Shown here: positions 45,895 to 56,931 of the stretch, in pieces
Layout of the letters: each line of letters begins with the position of its first letter
How positions within the stretch are numbered: position 1 is the first letter of the stretch
Assembly (NCBI GenBank): GCA_964035015.1
Contig: OZ036004.1
Span: forward strand, 10,570,076-10,634,075
From: Corallium rubrum
Lineage: Eukaryota; Cnidaria; Anthozoa; Scleralcyonacea; Coralliidae
DNA: 64,000 nt
Direction: 5' to 3'
Notes under the pieces: model-generated
The model's database searches: none
What the model saw: only the letters and a program-made list of their open reading frames with translations
What the model was told of the DNA's origin: nothing
Made by a program: the position numbers and the translations under genes

Positions 45895-46650
45895 TCCGAA
45901 ACTGCTTCTGATCTAACTAAAATGTTTTTCACAATAGACCCTGGGTCTGATAGCTTGCAAAAACAATAATTTGAATGAAATTTGAGTGGTGGGTCCAAGG
46001 TCGTTTTTTAACATTTTTAAAATCAACTAAAATTACAATATTCGCAGTGTTTATTTAGTTGAAAAGCCCAATATTTGTATTTTTCTTGGAAAATCATGTG
46101 TGAATATCATGTTTAGTCATATGGACATATCGCTTATTCCATTTTTCATTATCTGTATTGATTTCAAATCTGCATGAACATTGTTTATTCCCAAAATCCA
46201 TAAGTACTGGTACTGTACTATTTGGCAGAAATGGACTTTTAACAGTCTACTCTTTAACATCCAGTTTAACTGTTGAAAATTAGCCCAAAACTGTTTCTGA
46301 TCAAACTAATTTCTCTTTAAGGATGAGGCCTGGGTATATTAGTTTGCAAAAAGTATAATTTGATTCAAATTTGAGTGGTAGGTCGAAGGTCGTTTTTTGA
46401 CATTTTTAAAATCAACCACAATATTAAAAAGTTCATAATATTAGGCTGTTTTGAAGGATATGTGAATCTAATGTGCAGAGCTGAAAAGTGCTGCAGAACT
46501 GTTCCTGAACAAGCTAAATTGTCTCACATATGAGAAGGCTGGGGTATGTTAGTTTCATAGTTTGCAAAAAATATAATTTGCTTAAAATCTGCGTGTGCGG
46601 TCCAAGGTCGGTCTTTAGCATTTCTAAAACCTATCAAGATGTCTGTCTGC
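45895..46650. repeat. Three diverged tandem copies of a repeat of about 150 bp
   Basis: Each copy has CTG(A/C)TCAAACTAA-like words, GGCCTGGGT, TTTGCAAAAA, AATTTGAGTGGTRGGTC and AAGGTCGTTTTTTRACATTT. They lie near 45895, 46275 and 46490. Confidence 0.6.
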
Positions 46651-48757
46651 GAATGTCCACAATTACTACCAAAATCAACATATTCGTAAAAAGGCTTGGC
46701 AATCGGGCCAGCCTGGTTAGTGTATTTATATGGGAAAATGCTTGTCCTGGTAACCGAGATTTAATGTTTTTCAAGTGAGGTCTTGTGCAAAGCTACACAC
46801 TACACAGTGATATGTCTCTTATTAGGCTAGTGCTAACCATGCAAACCCAGCTTTCATATAAAATCCTCCATGTCTGAACCTCTTTATTTAACTCATTCAG
46901 TGAATTTTTCTTATTAATTTCATTGAAAATAAACACATATTAGATGGGTCATATTGGAATTCTACCAGGCCAGGCATAAATTAGATCATGCATATACACA
47001 GTATATCATAATAAATTTGCAAAAATATCAGATTTTCTAAGAAGATCTTTTCTTGCAGGCTATCAAAGAAAACAAGAAATGAAACAAGATGAAAATGAAT
47101 ATTTATTAAATCACAGATTGTGATACAAATTTAATTATGATACAAATTTATATACTGTGTGGATATTACAAAAAGTTTATAGGATGTACAAAATACTCTA
47201 CAATGTACAGACATCTGTCTTCATAATCATATCTTTAAGGTTGTAAAAGTAATATCCCATTATATCCCAGAGATCTGTAAAAAATATACTTTCATTGTTA
47301 ACTCAGAGGGAAAGAAGTATTGTTTTGTGTGGCATCGGGATTGATTTACTTGGGGGAGGGGGGGGGGGGGTGTTAAGTGTCAAATCTTTTGCAATTATCA
47401 AACTAAAAAGGTCTTTATGACCTTATAGGCAACTTTGTTTTCCAAAAAAATTGATTGAGCCCAAGGGTGGATTTTCATTTTTTTAAAGGAGGGGTGGAAA
47501 AATTTCTAGTGGGGTGCAAGTGGCAAAATAGGTAGGGTAAATTTCTAGGGGGCTTACCCTCCCCCCCTGTATATCCGCCCATGCTTGAGCGTGTCTGGGG
47601 TCCATAGTGATGATGCATCCTGCCTCATCAGGTCAGGCCCTGCTTTATGACCAGCCCTGGTTTAGCAACCCTCGTACCACATCAAGTTATATGCATGAGG
47701 GAAAGTAGGTTGTTTCAACTATTATCTCCACTTAGTATACTGTATGACTAGCATGGTATACCTGAAGTACTGCAACAGCTGCATGTGTACAAAATAGTAT
47801 GAAGTTTAAAATTAGAGATATGCATGCTATGTGCACTTGCAGTGAAATGTTTTAATTTTTTTTAATATGGACATATGCAACAGTAACCAGAGCCAAAAAA
47901 AGAAAAAACTGATTCGTGAATGGATTATATTTACAAATGTTCAAATTCTTCCTTGACAATTCAAAAATAGTGCTTTAAAATTTTGCATGTACCTATATTA
48001 ACGAGTTATGAACAGGTAGGCCATCATTCCAAAGACGAAAGCAGTCACTTTCAATCAATTACTCGGGCGACCTGTGGTCGGACGAGTCTAGGTTTCGGCT
48101 CTGTTATTTTTTTTTTTTTTTTTTTGTGTCGGTAGACGGGAGTTATGACGTCACTGCTCAAATGCTGCTGACTTCTCATGGCGGATTTTTAAGCAGGAGT
48201 GACGAGTTTTTTCTTCTCCTGACGCCTTTGGTTGTGTTGTTCGAAGTGAATTTGTGTTTTAATGATAAACACGCTCACAATGCTTACAATAGACTATAGT
48301 AGACATGGGTTGGTTCGCGATCTCCATAATCGTACGCTGAAAATGCGTTAGTACTCGTTCAAACTTTGCTTACGCTTCGAATCTGCGATCACTTCGACTG
48401 AAATTGGTCGATGAAGTCATGCCTATTCTGTGGTTGTGTCAAGCGCATCGCTGATCAACCATATAAGCAACTTACTTGGAAAACCTACCAACACTTTGGC
48501 CAAAGGCAAATACATGCATCAGCGAACGCTTTTAAATCGATCGTTCGATACTTCGATTTGTCATTTAATACTCGCAAATTGAAAATTAAAAGGACGTCTA
48601 ACCGTACAATCAACAGCTTTCAAGGTCTCAGTGCGGTTCTACATTGCATAACTACATTGCGTCCAAAACTTATATCATTACCAAACGCTTTATTATATGC
48701 GCGCTGTTCTGTACACGGGTATGCCAAGGTTCCAGCAATCGCTAGCGCTTTAATATC
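46651..48757. other. No gene seen
   Basis: AT-rich with poly-G (about 47360) and poly-T (about 48110) runs. The 122-residue frame ending at 48779 ends in the dispersed end motif and is not treated as a gene. Confidence 0.45.
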
Positions 48758-49623
48758 AGTAGCCCGAGTGAACGCCTAAGCAGGCGTCTTATTTAGTAAA
48801 TATTTGTGAGTTTATCCACGAAGATTTGGAAATGTGTTTCAAAACCTATATATTTCTGTTCAGTTGGTACGATTTAGATGAATTCTATATCGGAACCATC
48901 GTTTGAATCTGCCGAATTCAGCACTATAGGTTTTGTCTACTGAAAGTCGGTTAAGATCGTTTAATTATTCGGCTAAACGGGCTTCTACCTTGTTATTTTT
49001 ATTTTGTCGATGTCCCGAATTGGCAATTATTGCATGCTTTTCTTTTCGACAGCTTTGCCTTTGATCGAGTTGGGTTGAGATGATTTCCGCGGTATTAGTG
49101 AATTCATCAATAGTTGATCAGTAATGTTGCTGACAAGGTTTGTCCATCAAGACAGAATAGACGAGTATATTAGTATTACAGACGGGTGAAAATGTTCAAA
49201 ATGCCGTGTTGACATCAGTTGTCATGAAGGTGTCGTATTACATTCGGAAACGTGTTTCAAAAATGCATGTTTAAATATTTTCTATTGGTACGATTTACAT
49301 GAATTCTATATCGGAACCATCGCTTGAATATGCCGAATTCAGCACTATAGGTTTTGTCTTGTCAACTGAAAGTATTAAGATCGTTTAATTATTCGGCTAA
49401 ACGGGCTTGTTGTTTACGCCAAATCGCTTCATCGAACCAAGTACTTCATATAAGACCATATGTAGAGAATTTGTGTCGAGCGCCCTTCTGATCATGAGAG
49501 TTTTGTACTTTTTAACAAACACTTAATATGCACACGCTGTTCCTCAGGTTTTCTAGATGTGCGAAGACTGCGCCAATATTTGCAGAAATCAGTAGCCCGA
49601 GTGAACGCCTAAGCAGCCGTCTT
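48758..49623 (+). repeat. Two copies of the ACGCCT-hairpin end motif around a direct duplication
   Basis: The motif AGTAGCCCGAGTGAACGCCT, with AGGCGTCTT or AGCCGTCTT after it, is at 48758-48790 and 49591-49623. Between them a segment of about 160 bp (TTGGTACGATTTAGATGAAT, TATCGGAACCATCG, TTCGGCTAAACGGGCTT) is present twice, at 48838-48998 and 49255-49415. Confidence 0.65.
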
Positions 49624-50589
49624 GTTTAATATTATAATAGCTTTAAATGCTCACTCCTGAGTCCGATACATGTGCATATTTACATGATAATTTAAATAAC
49701 AGCTATTAAATACGATATTACACTTACCATGTTATCTTTCTTTATATCTGGCAATGTTTTGCCTCATGACACAGCCAAAAATCCAGTAAAATTCTGTTAT
49801 TCTTCTTCGCAAATTTTGAGAAACTTTTAAAACCAAGATGGCGGCGCAGCATTTTTTCGCGAAGGCCTGGTCGCTAAGTTTTGAGCGCTTTTCGAAAAAA
49901 ATACGCGACTTTGTAAAAAATCTCCTCTTAAATATCTATTTTGAGTTTGAATTTGATATGTACAATATTAAATCAAATCCCAAATCCCAAAATATTTTGG
50001 CGTTCAACTATTTACTTTACATATAGAATCTATATCACTTCAAAGAATTTTGAATATATGTGTGTGGGTAAATATTAATGGTAAATAAATGAATACTTAC
50101 CAGTACAAGAACAACGCCTGGGAAGAAGGCGTAAGACAGGTTCAGAGCGAGTAAAAAATAAGACACACGCCCAAACATCTTCGAAGAAATGAAGTGAAGC
50201 GAGCAAGACGTCTTTCGTCGAGTTGAAGTTCAATCTGCATGGAAGGCAATGGCTTGGCTCGTTTATGTTGTGATCCAGAGCATCCTGTTTTTAATTTATC
50301 AGCCGAGAGCTGAAACTAGAAGCGGAAGTCCCAGCTTGACGTAAACACAAAAACAAAGACACACAAAAAAGGAGGCATGCTATACGCATGCATGTGTCAA
50401 AACGCAAGTTTTTTCTTCGAGTATAAACGTTTTGGTTACCTAATTTTCACCATTTAGGACAATTTGGCTGTTCTTCACGATACTTGAAAGTTTAGATTGT
50501 ACTCAAGGCACTGATCTCTGTAAAGACGCGAGTTAAACGCCAGCGCGGGATAACACGCACGGGCGAGCTTCCTCACCACGGGTGTACTG
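49624..50589. other. No gene seen
   Basis: AT-rich. A 62-residue frame starting MAAQHFFAKAWSLSFERF at 49838 follows a Kozak-like AAGATGGCGG but resembles nothing known. Confidence 0.4.
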
Positions 50590-50705
50590 CGTAGGCAGTT
50601 TTAAAACACAAATCGAAATATAGTAAGGTTGGATATACTGCCGAAACAGAGGACGTAGGAGTCTAACGTTTCGAGCGAAGGTCCTTCGTCAGAGAGAAAC
50701 GTAAA
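50590..50705 (-). repeat. Retroelement tail fragment with GACGAAGG motif, second copy
   Basis: Nearly the same as 28500-28640; the core CTGACGAAGGACCTTCGCTC with GAAACGTTAG is at 50663-50692 on the minus strand. Confidence 0.6.
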
Positions 50706-50942
50706 GAGTGTAAACAAACAGCGAACTTCTATAAGAAAGAGAGGCAAGACTGACAAATCAGTAATGAGAGTCAAAAAATTAGCCAATCAGATAAAAACAA
50801 CAATAACAAATCAATAATGAGATGCGAAAGACACTTGCTTGAATGAGGGGGTGCAGAACAATAAACAATATTGAGCAAAGAGTCCGAATTATCACACACA
50901 TTATCACGGGTATATCGTTTCCAGTAATATATATTCTAAAAG

Positions 50943-51092
50943 CCACTACCCATTGTGGCTTCTGTTATGATATATGGAGCTAAACTGTGGAATTCATTAC
51001 CTGAAGATGTACGTGAATCTAACACACTGTCAATATTTAAAAACAGAATTGATGCTCACAGTTTTTCTGAGTTTGTAGGGCAGACGTTTTAA
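50943..51092 (+). pseudogene. LINE reverse transcriptase C-terminal fragment
   Basis: The frame reads IVASVMIYGAKLWNSLPEDV, then SNTLSIFKNRI and FVGQTF, then stop. GAKLWNSLP followed by FK is the standard C-terminal tail of CR1/L2-type reverse transcriptases. Everything upstream is missing. Confidence 0.75.
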
Positions 51093-51122
51093 TATTATTT
51101 AACAAATAAAACATAAAGCTCC

Positions 51123-51269
51123 GTGCATATGTACTCTTATAAAGGCACGTTTGACGTCACTTGAACACGAAAGAAGTTGAGTAGAGGCACGAGGCGATGG
51201 CCGAGTGCCTTTACACTTCTTTCGTGTTCAAATCACGTCAAACGTACCTTTATAAGAGTACATATGCAC
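51123..51269. repeat. Inverted repeat with arms of about 54 bp
   Basis: GTGCATATGTACTCTTATAA is mirrored by TTATAAGAGTACATATGCAC. The arms continue through GAACACGAAAGAAGT around a centre of about 37 bp. Confidence 0.8.
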
Positions 51270-51584
51270 AGGAGCGGTATGTTTTATTTGTTTTATAAAA
51301 TAAGAAGAGGAAAAATCAAATTAAAAGTGAGGTAGTTTTAGAATTTGGCGGGCTTTTCCGGCCTGCTGACTGGCCTACGTCATTCATGATCTATGTTCTC
51401 TTATAAATGCACGGAGCCCAGCCAATCAGAGCGTGCGTAGAGGGCACCTTATATTTTATAATGTTATATAGTAACTTTTTTAGAATTAATATTTTAATTG
51501 TATATATATAATATATATATATAGTTAGTTAGATTAGTGGAATTAACATTTTAATTGTATTTAGGAACACTGTTATATTATTTG

Positions 51585-52029
51585 AATTACGTTATGTATT
51601 ACTATCAGTTATTTTATATATGTTTATCTACTATGTAACCACACGCCCCCCACACGCCCCTTGTGGAAATCAGCTGAATCAGCTGAATTAGTTGACGGGG
51701 CCAGCGTGTGTTCAAAAAAGTTTTTATCTCTATCTCTAAATCTCTCTGCTTTGCCTGCGCGGCCACAGCGCTCGTGTCGAGTTGAAAGTTGAAAATTTTC
51801 AACTTTGGAAGTTGAAAATTTTCAACTTTCAACTCGACACGAGCGCTGTGGCCGCGCAGGCAAAGCAGAGAGATTTAGAGATAGAGATAAAAACTTTTTT
51901 GAACACACGCTGGCCCCGTCAACTAATTCAGCTGATTCAGCTGATTTCCACAAGGGGCGTGTGGGGGGCGTGTGGTTACATAGTAGATAAACATATATAA
52001 AATAACTGATAGTAATACATAACGTAATT
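51585..52029. repeat. 445-bp perfect palindrome
   Basis: AATTACGTTATGTATTACTA at the left is the exact mirror of the right end, and the arms of about 221 bp meet around TGG at 51806-51808. The same 72-residue frame can be read on both strands, differing only at the centre. It lies in, or at the edge of, the 3' LTR of the BEL/Pao element. Confidence 0.9.
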
Positions 52030-52262
52030 AGTGGCCTTTATCAGTGCTTGAGCTGTTTATTCAATACAAAATATTAAATTTAGAAAACAGTAAATTTTCT
52101 AGCTTACGAATAGATAAAACACTCGATCGAAATTCACAATATCAACTGATTTATTTATAAAATATGTACAAAATTATACTAATCATGTGATCAAAACTGG
52201 AAAAACCAGTTATGTAAATAAACAGTAAAATCACTGTCACGTGTCCGATCACGTTTTCAACA
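52030..52262 (-). repeat. BEL/Pao 3' LTR, partial
   Basis: On the minus strand the LTR starts TGTTGAAAACGTG right after a purine tract. It contains a TATAAATAAA stretch and a GAATAAA polyA-type signal, and is cut by the palindrome after about 233 bp. The 5' LTR was not found. Confidence 0.55.
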
Positions 52263-52272
52263 CTCCCCAAAG
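52263..52272 (-). other. Polypurine tract of the BEL/Pao element
   Basis: CTTTGGGGAG on the minus strand directly precedes TGTTG. It lies about 50 bp after the pol stop, as expected for the plus-strand priming site. Confidence 0.6.
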
Positions 52273-52319
52273 TTTATTCACTCTAGTGATAAACTTTTAA
52301 CAAGAAATTCAAACAAAAT

Positions 52320-55300
52320 TTAAGAGTTCTGTTCTCTTCGAACAAGTTCTCCAATCACCGCAGCGTTACGTCGGGGTCTTGAGCTATTGTCTTGCACAAC
52401 TGGATCAGATTGATTAGCAATGGGCCGCATCGGTTGTTGCAATTCGTTGTCATCACTGGCTTTCACTTCAATGGGAATCAAATGTTGCACGACCCTTCGC
52501 AAATAAACTGGACGTTTATCACTGTTTGCCACCTTGACGATAACAGCGCGTACCTTTCCATCAGCTCCTGGAATAAGTTCCTCTACCTTTGCGAGCTTCC
52601 AATTACATCGTGCAGTCGAGTCCTTCTTCAATACCACTATATCTCCAACAGATACTTCCTGAGCGTTGTCTCCTTTCGTTACATTCGATTGTTCTCGTAG
52701 TCCGGTTAAGTATTCTCTCCTCCATTGTTCAGTCAGTTGTTGCAACAGATTTCTGTGATGACGAGCTCTTCTCGTCAAAGACTTGTGGGTGCTGATAATT
52801 TCATGATGAGCGCTGTTTGGTGTTGAGCTAATACGCCGTCCATAGATAAGATTTGAAGGAGTCAGCGGATAAGAAATTGACTCTGTATCGTCATAAACAT
52901 AAGTAATAGGTCTGGAATTGATCACCGTCTCTATTTCCACCAAGATCGTACGAATCTCTTCATAATTCAACGTCGAACGTCCCAATATTTTCTTGAGAGG
53001 TCTTTTAATGCTCCGAACCAGTCTCTCCCAAAACCCGCCCCACCAAGGGGCCTTTTCGATGATGAAATTCCAGGTGATTCGATTGTCGACAAGGTAGCGT
53101 TTCACCTCGTCCGACCTGGTTATTCTGCGCATTTCTTTGTTTGAAGACTTGAATGTCTTAGCGTTGTCGGAGGTTAAAGTAGCGGGTAGTCCTCGTCGAC
53201 TAGAGAATCTTCTGAAGGCCAGCAAGAAATCTGAAACATTCAAACTTCGGCAAAGTTCCAAGTGTACGGCTCTCGTCGAAGCGCATGTAAACAAACACAC
53301 GTACACCTTATTAGACTGCTTGTCGTCACCCTTTAGCGCCTTTGAATCGAAATAAATGGGACCTGCAAAATCTAGTCCAACGTGCGTGAAAGGTGGATCA
53401 TCTGAAACTCTAGTGTATGGCAAATCGGTAGGTTGCTGAGGTTTGTAGAAGGCTCCTTCATGTTTGAGGCAAACAACGCAATGTCGGATGACTTTCTTTA
53501 CCGCTTCACGTCCACGGATGACCCAGACACGTTCCCTTAATGTGGTCAGAGTGTCCCTGATTCCACTGTGAAGTACAGCTTTATGAGTATGATCGATAAG
53601 CAAGCTGACAAATTTGTGCTTTGAAGGTAGTAAGATTGGATTCTTGCTGTTTGATGACAACGTACTATTACCAATCCTTCCACCACAACGGACGACTCCC
53701 CGTTGATCCAGATATAGACCAAATTGCGTAACATATTTTAATGTCAAAGAACTCTCGTCCTTTGACTTCTTCTGTGTAAGAAATCTAATTTCTTTGTCGA
53801 AAGAACTGGCTTGGACAGACTTGATCCACAACGTTTCCGCATCGTACAACTCCGAGGCCGTCAGGATTTCGTTAGTTGACGTACGAGTTTCCTTCGATAA
53901 TACACGATTCTTTAGCTCTTTAATAAATTTCATTACCAAAGCTGTAACGCGAAGTAACTTTGTTTGGTTGCTAAAACGCTCGATGTCGATTACTGCGTCG
54001 ATGTTTGGAGCTGGGAATTCGGACGAATTCAATAACGAGTAAGAAATATTAGGCGTGTTCTTTGTAGCTTCTTGTAGGGCTAATTTGTTTTCTTCTTGTG
54101 TCGATTGAGGTTTAGGCCATTCACACTCTGGTCGGAGTAGAAACGATGGGCCATTCCACCAAGTTGTGTTGACAGAAAGGTCCTTTGCGTTTAGGCCACG
54201 AGAGGGAATGTCGGCGGGATTCAATTGGCCTGGACAATGTCTCCACGAATCCTTGGAGGTTAAACTTCGTATTTCTTCTACGCGATGCTGTACGTATTGC
54301 TTCCATATTCGTTCGTTCTTTATCCAACACATGGTGGTCATGGAGTCTGTCCAATTGATTGTTCTCAATTGCTTGACGGTCGAATTAAACTGGTTGACAA
54401 GTCTGGCAAGTAGAACTGCTCCCAACAATTCCAAGCGAGGAATTGTTTGCTTCTTTATTGGTGCTACTCTAGACTTTGAAGCTACCAAACGGACTTGAAT
54501 TCGGCCATCTTCATAGATCGAACGCAGGTAAATAACTGCAGCATATGCACGGTCTGAAGCGTCACTGAAACCATGAATCTGAATTTCCACAGGGCTCGAT
54601 GAAAAGTAACAACGGGGAATGCGTACCTTGTTGAGGCATTCCCACTCGTCTAGACGTGACCTCCATGTTTGAAGCAGATTTCCTTCTAGGTCGCCATCCC
54701 AGTTGGTTTTGTTCAGACAGAGTTGTTGAAATAAGATCTTCATTTGGATGGTAGAAGGCGTCAAGAATCCAATCGGGTCAAATATCTTGGCTGTCAGACT
54801 GAGAACTGAACGCTTCGTCTCAGGAAGAGACTTTCCATACTTTGCCAAATCAGTTAAATCGAAGAAAAATTCATCAGTATGTGTGTCCCAGTTCAGTCCC
54901 AGAACCTTGACAGTGGAATCGTTCTTTAATTCCGAATTTCCGATTGTAGTCGATGATTTTGCATATGACTCGTCATCTTCGGTTGTGACATTCGATGTTG
55001 ATTTGGCGTGCTCGTGCAAGGTTTCATAATTCTCGATAGACTTCAACAAACTGTTAGAGTTCGAATTCCATTTGCGAAGGTTGAATCCACCCTTTGCCAT
55101 TATTTCCTTTGATTTCTTGTACACGTTGAAGGCTTTCTCTTCATTCTCCTCTCCAGTGATCAAATCATCCACGTATAAAGACTTCTCCAATAATTCTACC
55201 ATCTCAGGCTCGCTTTGTTTAAACAAACGTAAATGATGCTCTATCGTTGCACCTAAGATCGAAGGCGATGGTCGTAGGCCAAACACAAGTCGGTTGAAAC

Positions 55301-56927
55301 GATATACTGCTATTTCGGGCTTCGAGGAAAATGGGTCTTCATACCACAAGAAACGGAGCATGTCTCTGTCGACTGGCTTGATACCCACCATTAAAAAAGC
55401 TTTCTCTATGTCACCAGTGAGACCGATCGCGTTCCATCGAAACTTCGTTAGTTGATCAAAAACATGAGGGATGTAATTTTCACCGACTTCTAAGCAATCA
55501 TTCAAAGATCGCTCTTCTTTTGAATACTTGGCTGATCCATCATACACGACTCGAACCTTTGTTGTCTCACGATTTTTTCGGACTACTGCATGGTGAGGTG
55601 AATAATGAACTCCCTTCGACTTCTCTTCAGTTGCATCACTGATCGGTCCTAGGACCCTTTCAACTATCCCCTTTTGTAGTTGATCTTTGACGATTTCATC
55701 ATAATCGCGAAGCAGGTTTGGCTCGTTTTTCAGCTTGTGGTGTAAGGACTTCAACCGGTTTTCACACATTCGGTAGTTGGTCGAAGATGGTGAATAATCT
55801 TCTATCCAGGGCAAACCCACTTCGTAACGACCATCACTTTCTTCGAAGACAGGTTGTTTACTTTGGTTCACTGATAACGATGGTTGACCATTGGATTTCT
55901 CTTCAAGATCTTTATCATTTCTTATGCCGATACTGTCGGTTTCCCAAAATCTTCTTAACACAGCCACTACTTCATCATCGGTTTCGAATTGACAGGGAGG
56001 TGGTGCACCAGAAATAATCAAGTTGGTGGTGGAGGCATTGTTGTAGGGTGTTGATGAATCTGTTGGACCAGAAACAAGCGAACCCAATTTACTATTTACG
56101 GCAGTGGGACCTGACTCTCCTCGAACAGATTCACTTGAAACAATGTCCCAATAGTAATCGGAACCAATGAGTACATCGATTGTATCGTGGTTGGCATTGT
56201 CAAAGTCCTCGGCCAAGTCTAAATCTTGAAGGTGAGGGTGGTCATCGAGATTCACTCTCAAAGGCAAGGCTGAGCATATAACTGGAAAAGTTAATGCAGA
56301 AATATCAATTGTTTCAGGGTTTCCAGGTCGTTGGAGTCGTAGGTGGACCAGGTCGCTCTTCTGTGTCTTGAAACGATTCTCACCAAATGTATTGATATTG
56401 AGCTTCTCGCGCTGAACAGACTTCAATTTTAACTTGGAACGCAAATGTTCTGTTAAATATGAGCGCTGACTTCCGTTGTCAAGGAGAATTCGGACAGAAA
56501 CAGAAACGTCTCCGGTTTCATCAAGAGCAATAGCTCGGGCTGTTTGCAAAAGCACTCCATGTCGTTTCTTTCCAGCTGTGTTGCTCGTAGTAGTTACACT
56601 AACTGTTTCACTTGTTGTGGTGTCACTTGAAACTTGTGTTGGAGTTTCTTCCAACTTCTTTACATGGACCTTGTCGCAGATTGATTGATGATGACGTTTG
56701 TTACAATGTCTACAGTTCTTTTCGCTTGTGCAATCTTTCAAGTGATGTCCCTTTCGAAGACAATTATAACACCGACCGTGTTTTGCGAGGATTTCCTTTC
56801 GACTTTCGTAGGCAGTCACAACTTCACAGGATGCAGAATAATGTAAACCACTACAGAAGGCACAACGAATCTTAAACTCCCCTGACCCTGTTGTTTTTGT
56901 AAACAAAGCGCTGCCACCGAGCGGCAT
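52320..56927 (-). CDS. BEL/Pao retrotransposon pol polyprotein, open, lacking most of gag
   Basis: 1535 residues without a stop. In order: zinc knuckles (CAFCSGLHYSASC, CYNCLRKGHHLKDC, CRHCNKRHH; residues 22-84); aspartic protease (LLDNGSQRSYL, Asp150); reverse transcriptase (GDIEKAFLMV about 505, LVFGLRPSP about 547, YVDD 585-588); RNase H (FSDASDRAYA, Asp789; Glu833, Asp861); integrase zinc finger (HKAVLHSG and CVVC, 1115-1153); DDE core (Asp1186 in GLDFAGP, Asp1254 in TSDNAKTF, Glu1301 in WGGFWERLV); C-terminal GDIVVLKKD domain. BEL polyproteins normally start with a gag-like domain of several hundred residues, missing here. The frame begins five bases from the palindrome at 56932, which has probably cut it. 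Catalytic residues look intact, suggesting a young copy. Confidence 0.93.
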   Translation of the reverse strand: MPLGGSALFTKTTGSGEFKIRCAFCSGLHYSASCEVVTAYESRKEILAKHGRCYNCLRKGHHLKDCTSEKNCRHCNKRHHQSICDKVHVKKLEETPTQVSSDTTTSETVSVTTTSNTAGKKRHGVLLQTARAIALDETGDVSVSVRILLDNGSQRSYLTEHLRSKLKLKSVQREKLNINTFGENRFKTQKSDLVHLRLQRPGNPETIDISALTFPVICSALPLRVNLDDHPHLQDLDLAEDFDNANHDTIDVLIGSDYYWDIVSSESVRGESGPTAVNSKLGSLVSGPTDSSTPYNNASTTNLIISGAPPPCQFETDDEVVAVLRRFWETDSIGIRNDKDLEEKSNGQPSLSVNQSKQPVFEESDGRYEVGLPWIEDYSPSSTNYRMCENRLKSLHHKLKNEPNLLRDYDEIVKDQLQKGIVERVLGPISDATEEKSKGVHYSPHHAVVRKNRETTKVRVVYDGSAKYSKEERSLNDCLEVGENYIPHVFDQLTKFRWNAIGLTGDIEKAFLMVGIKPVDRDMLRFLWYEDPFSSKPEIAVYRFNRLVFGLRPSPSILGATIEHHLRLFKQSEPEMVELLEKSLYVDDLITGEENEEKAFNVYKKSKEIMAKGGFNLRKWNSNSNSLLKSIENYETLHEHAKSTSNVTTEDDESYAKSSTTIGNSELKNDSTVKVLGLNWDTHTDEFFFDLTDLAKYGKSLPETKRSVLSLTAKIFDPIGFLTPSTIQMKILFQQLCLNKTNWDGDLEGNLLQTWRSRLDEWECLNKVRIPRCYFSSSPVEIQIHGFSDASDRAYAAVIYLRSIYEDGRIQVRLVASKSRVAPIKKQTIPRLELLGAVLLARLVNQFNSTVKQLRTINWTDSMTTMCWIKNERIWKQYVQHRVEEIRSLTSKDSWRHCPGQLNPADIPSRGLNAKDLSVNTTWWNGPSFLLRPECEWPKPQSTQEENKLALQEATKNTPNISYSLLNSSEFPAPNIDAVIDIERFSNQTKLLRVTALVMKFIKELKNRVLSKETRTSTNEILTASELYDAETLWIKSVQASSFDKEIRFLTQKKSKDESSLTLKYVTQFGLYLDQRGVVRCGGRIGNSTLSSNSKNPILLPSKHKFVSLLIDHTHKAVLHSGIRDTLTTLRERVWVIRGREAVKKVIRHCVVCLKHEGAFYKPQQPTDLPYTRVSDDPPFTHVGLDFAGPIYFDSKALKGDDKQSNKVYVCLFTCASTRAVHLELCRSLNVSDFLLAFRRFSSRRGLPATLTSDNAKTFKSSNKEMRRITRSDEVKRYLVDNRITWNFIIEKAPWWGGFWERLVRSIKRPLKKILGRSTLNYEEIRTILVEIETVINSRPITYVYDDTESISYPLTPSNLIYGRRISSTPNSAHHEIISTHKSLTRRARHHRNLLQQLTEQWRREYLTGLREQSNVTKGDNAQEVSVGDIVVLKKDSTARCNWKLAKVEELIPGADGKVRAVIVKVANSDKRPVYLRRVVQHLIPIEVKASDDNELQQPMRPIANQSDPVVQDNSSRPRRNAAVIGELVRREQNS

Positions 56928-56931
56928 ATGA

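Noticed and set aside
48411..48779. 122-residue basic protein
   Set aside because: Its end is the dispersed hairpin motif, and composition and context fit repeat DNA.
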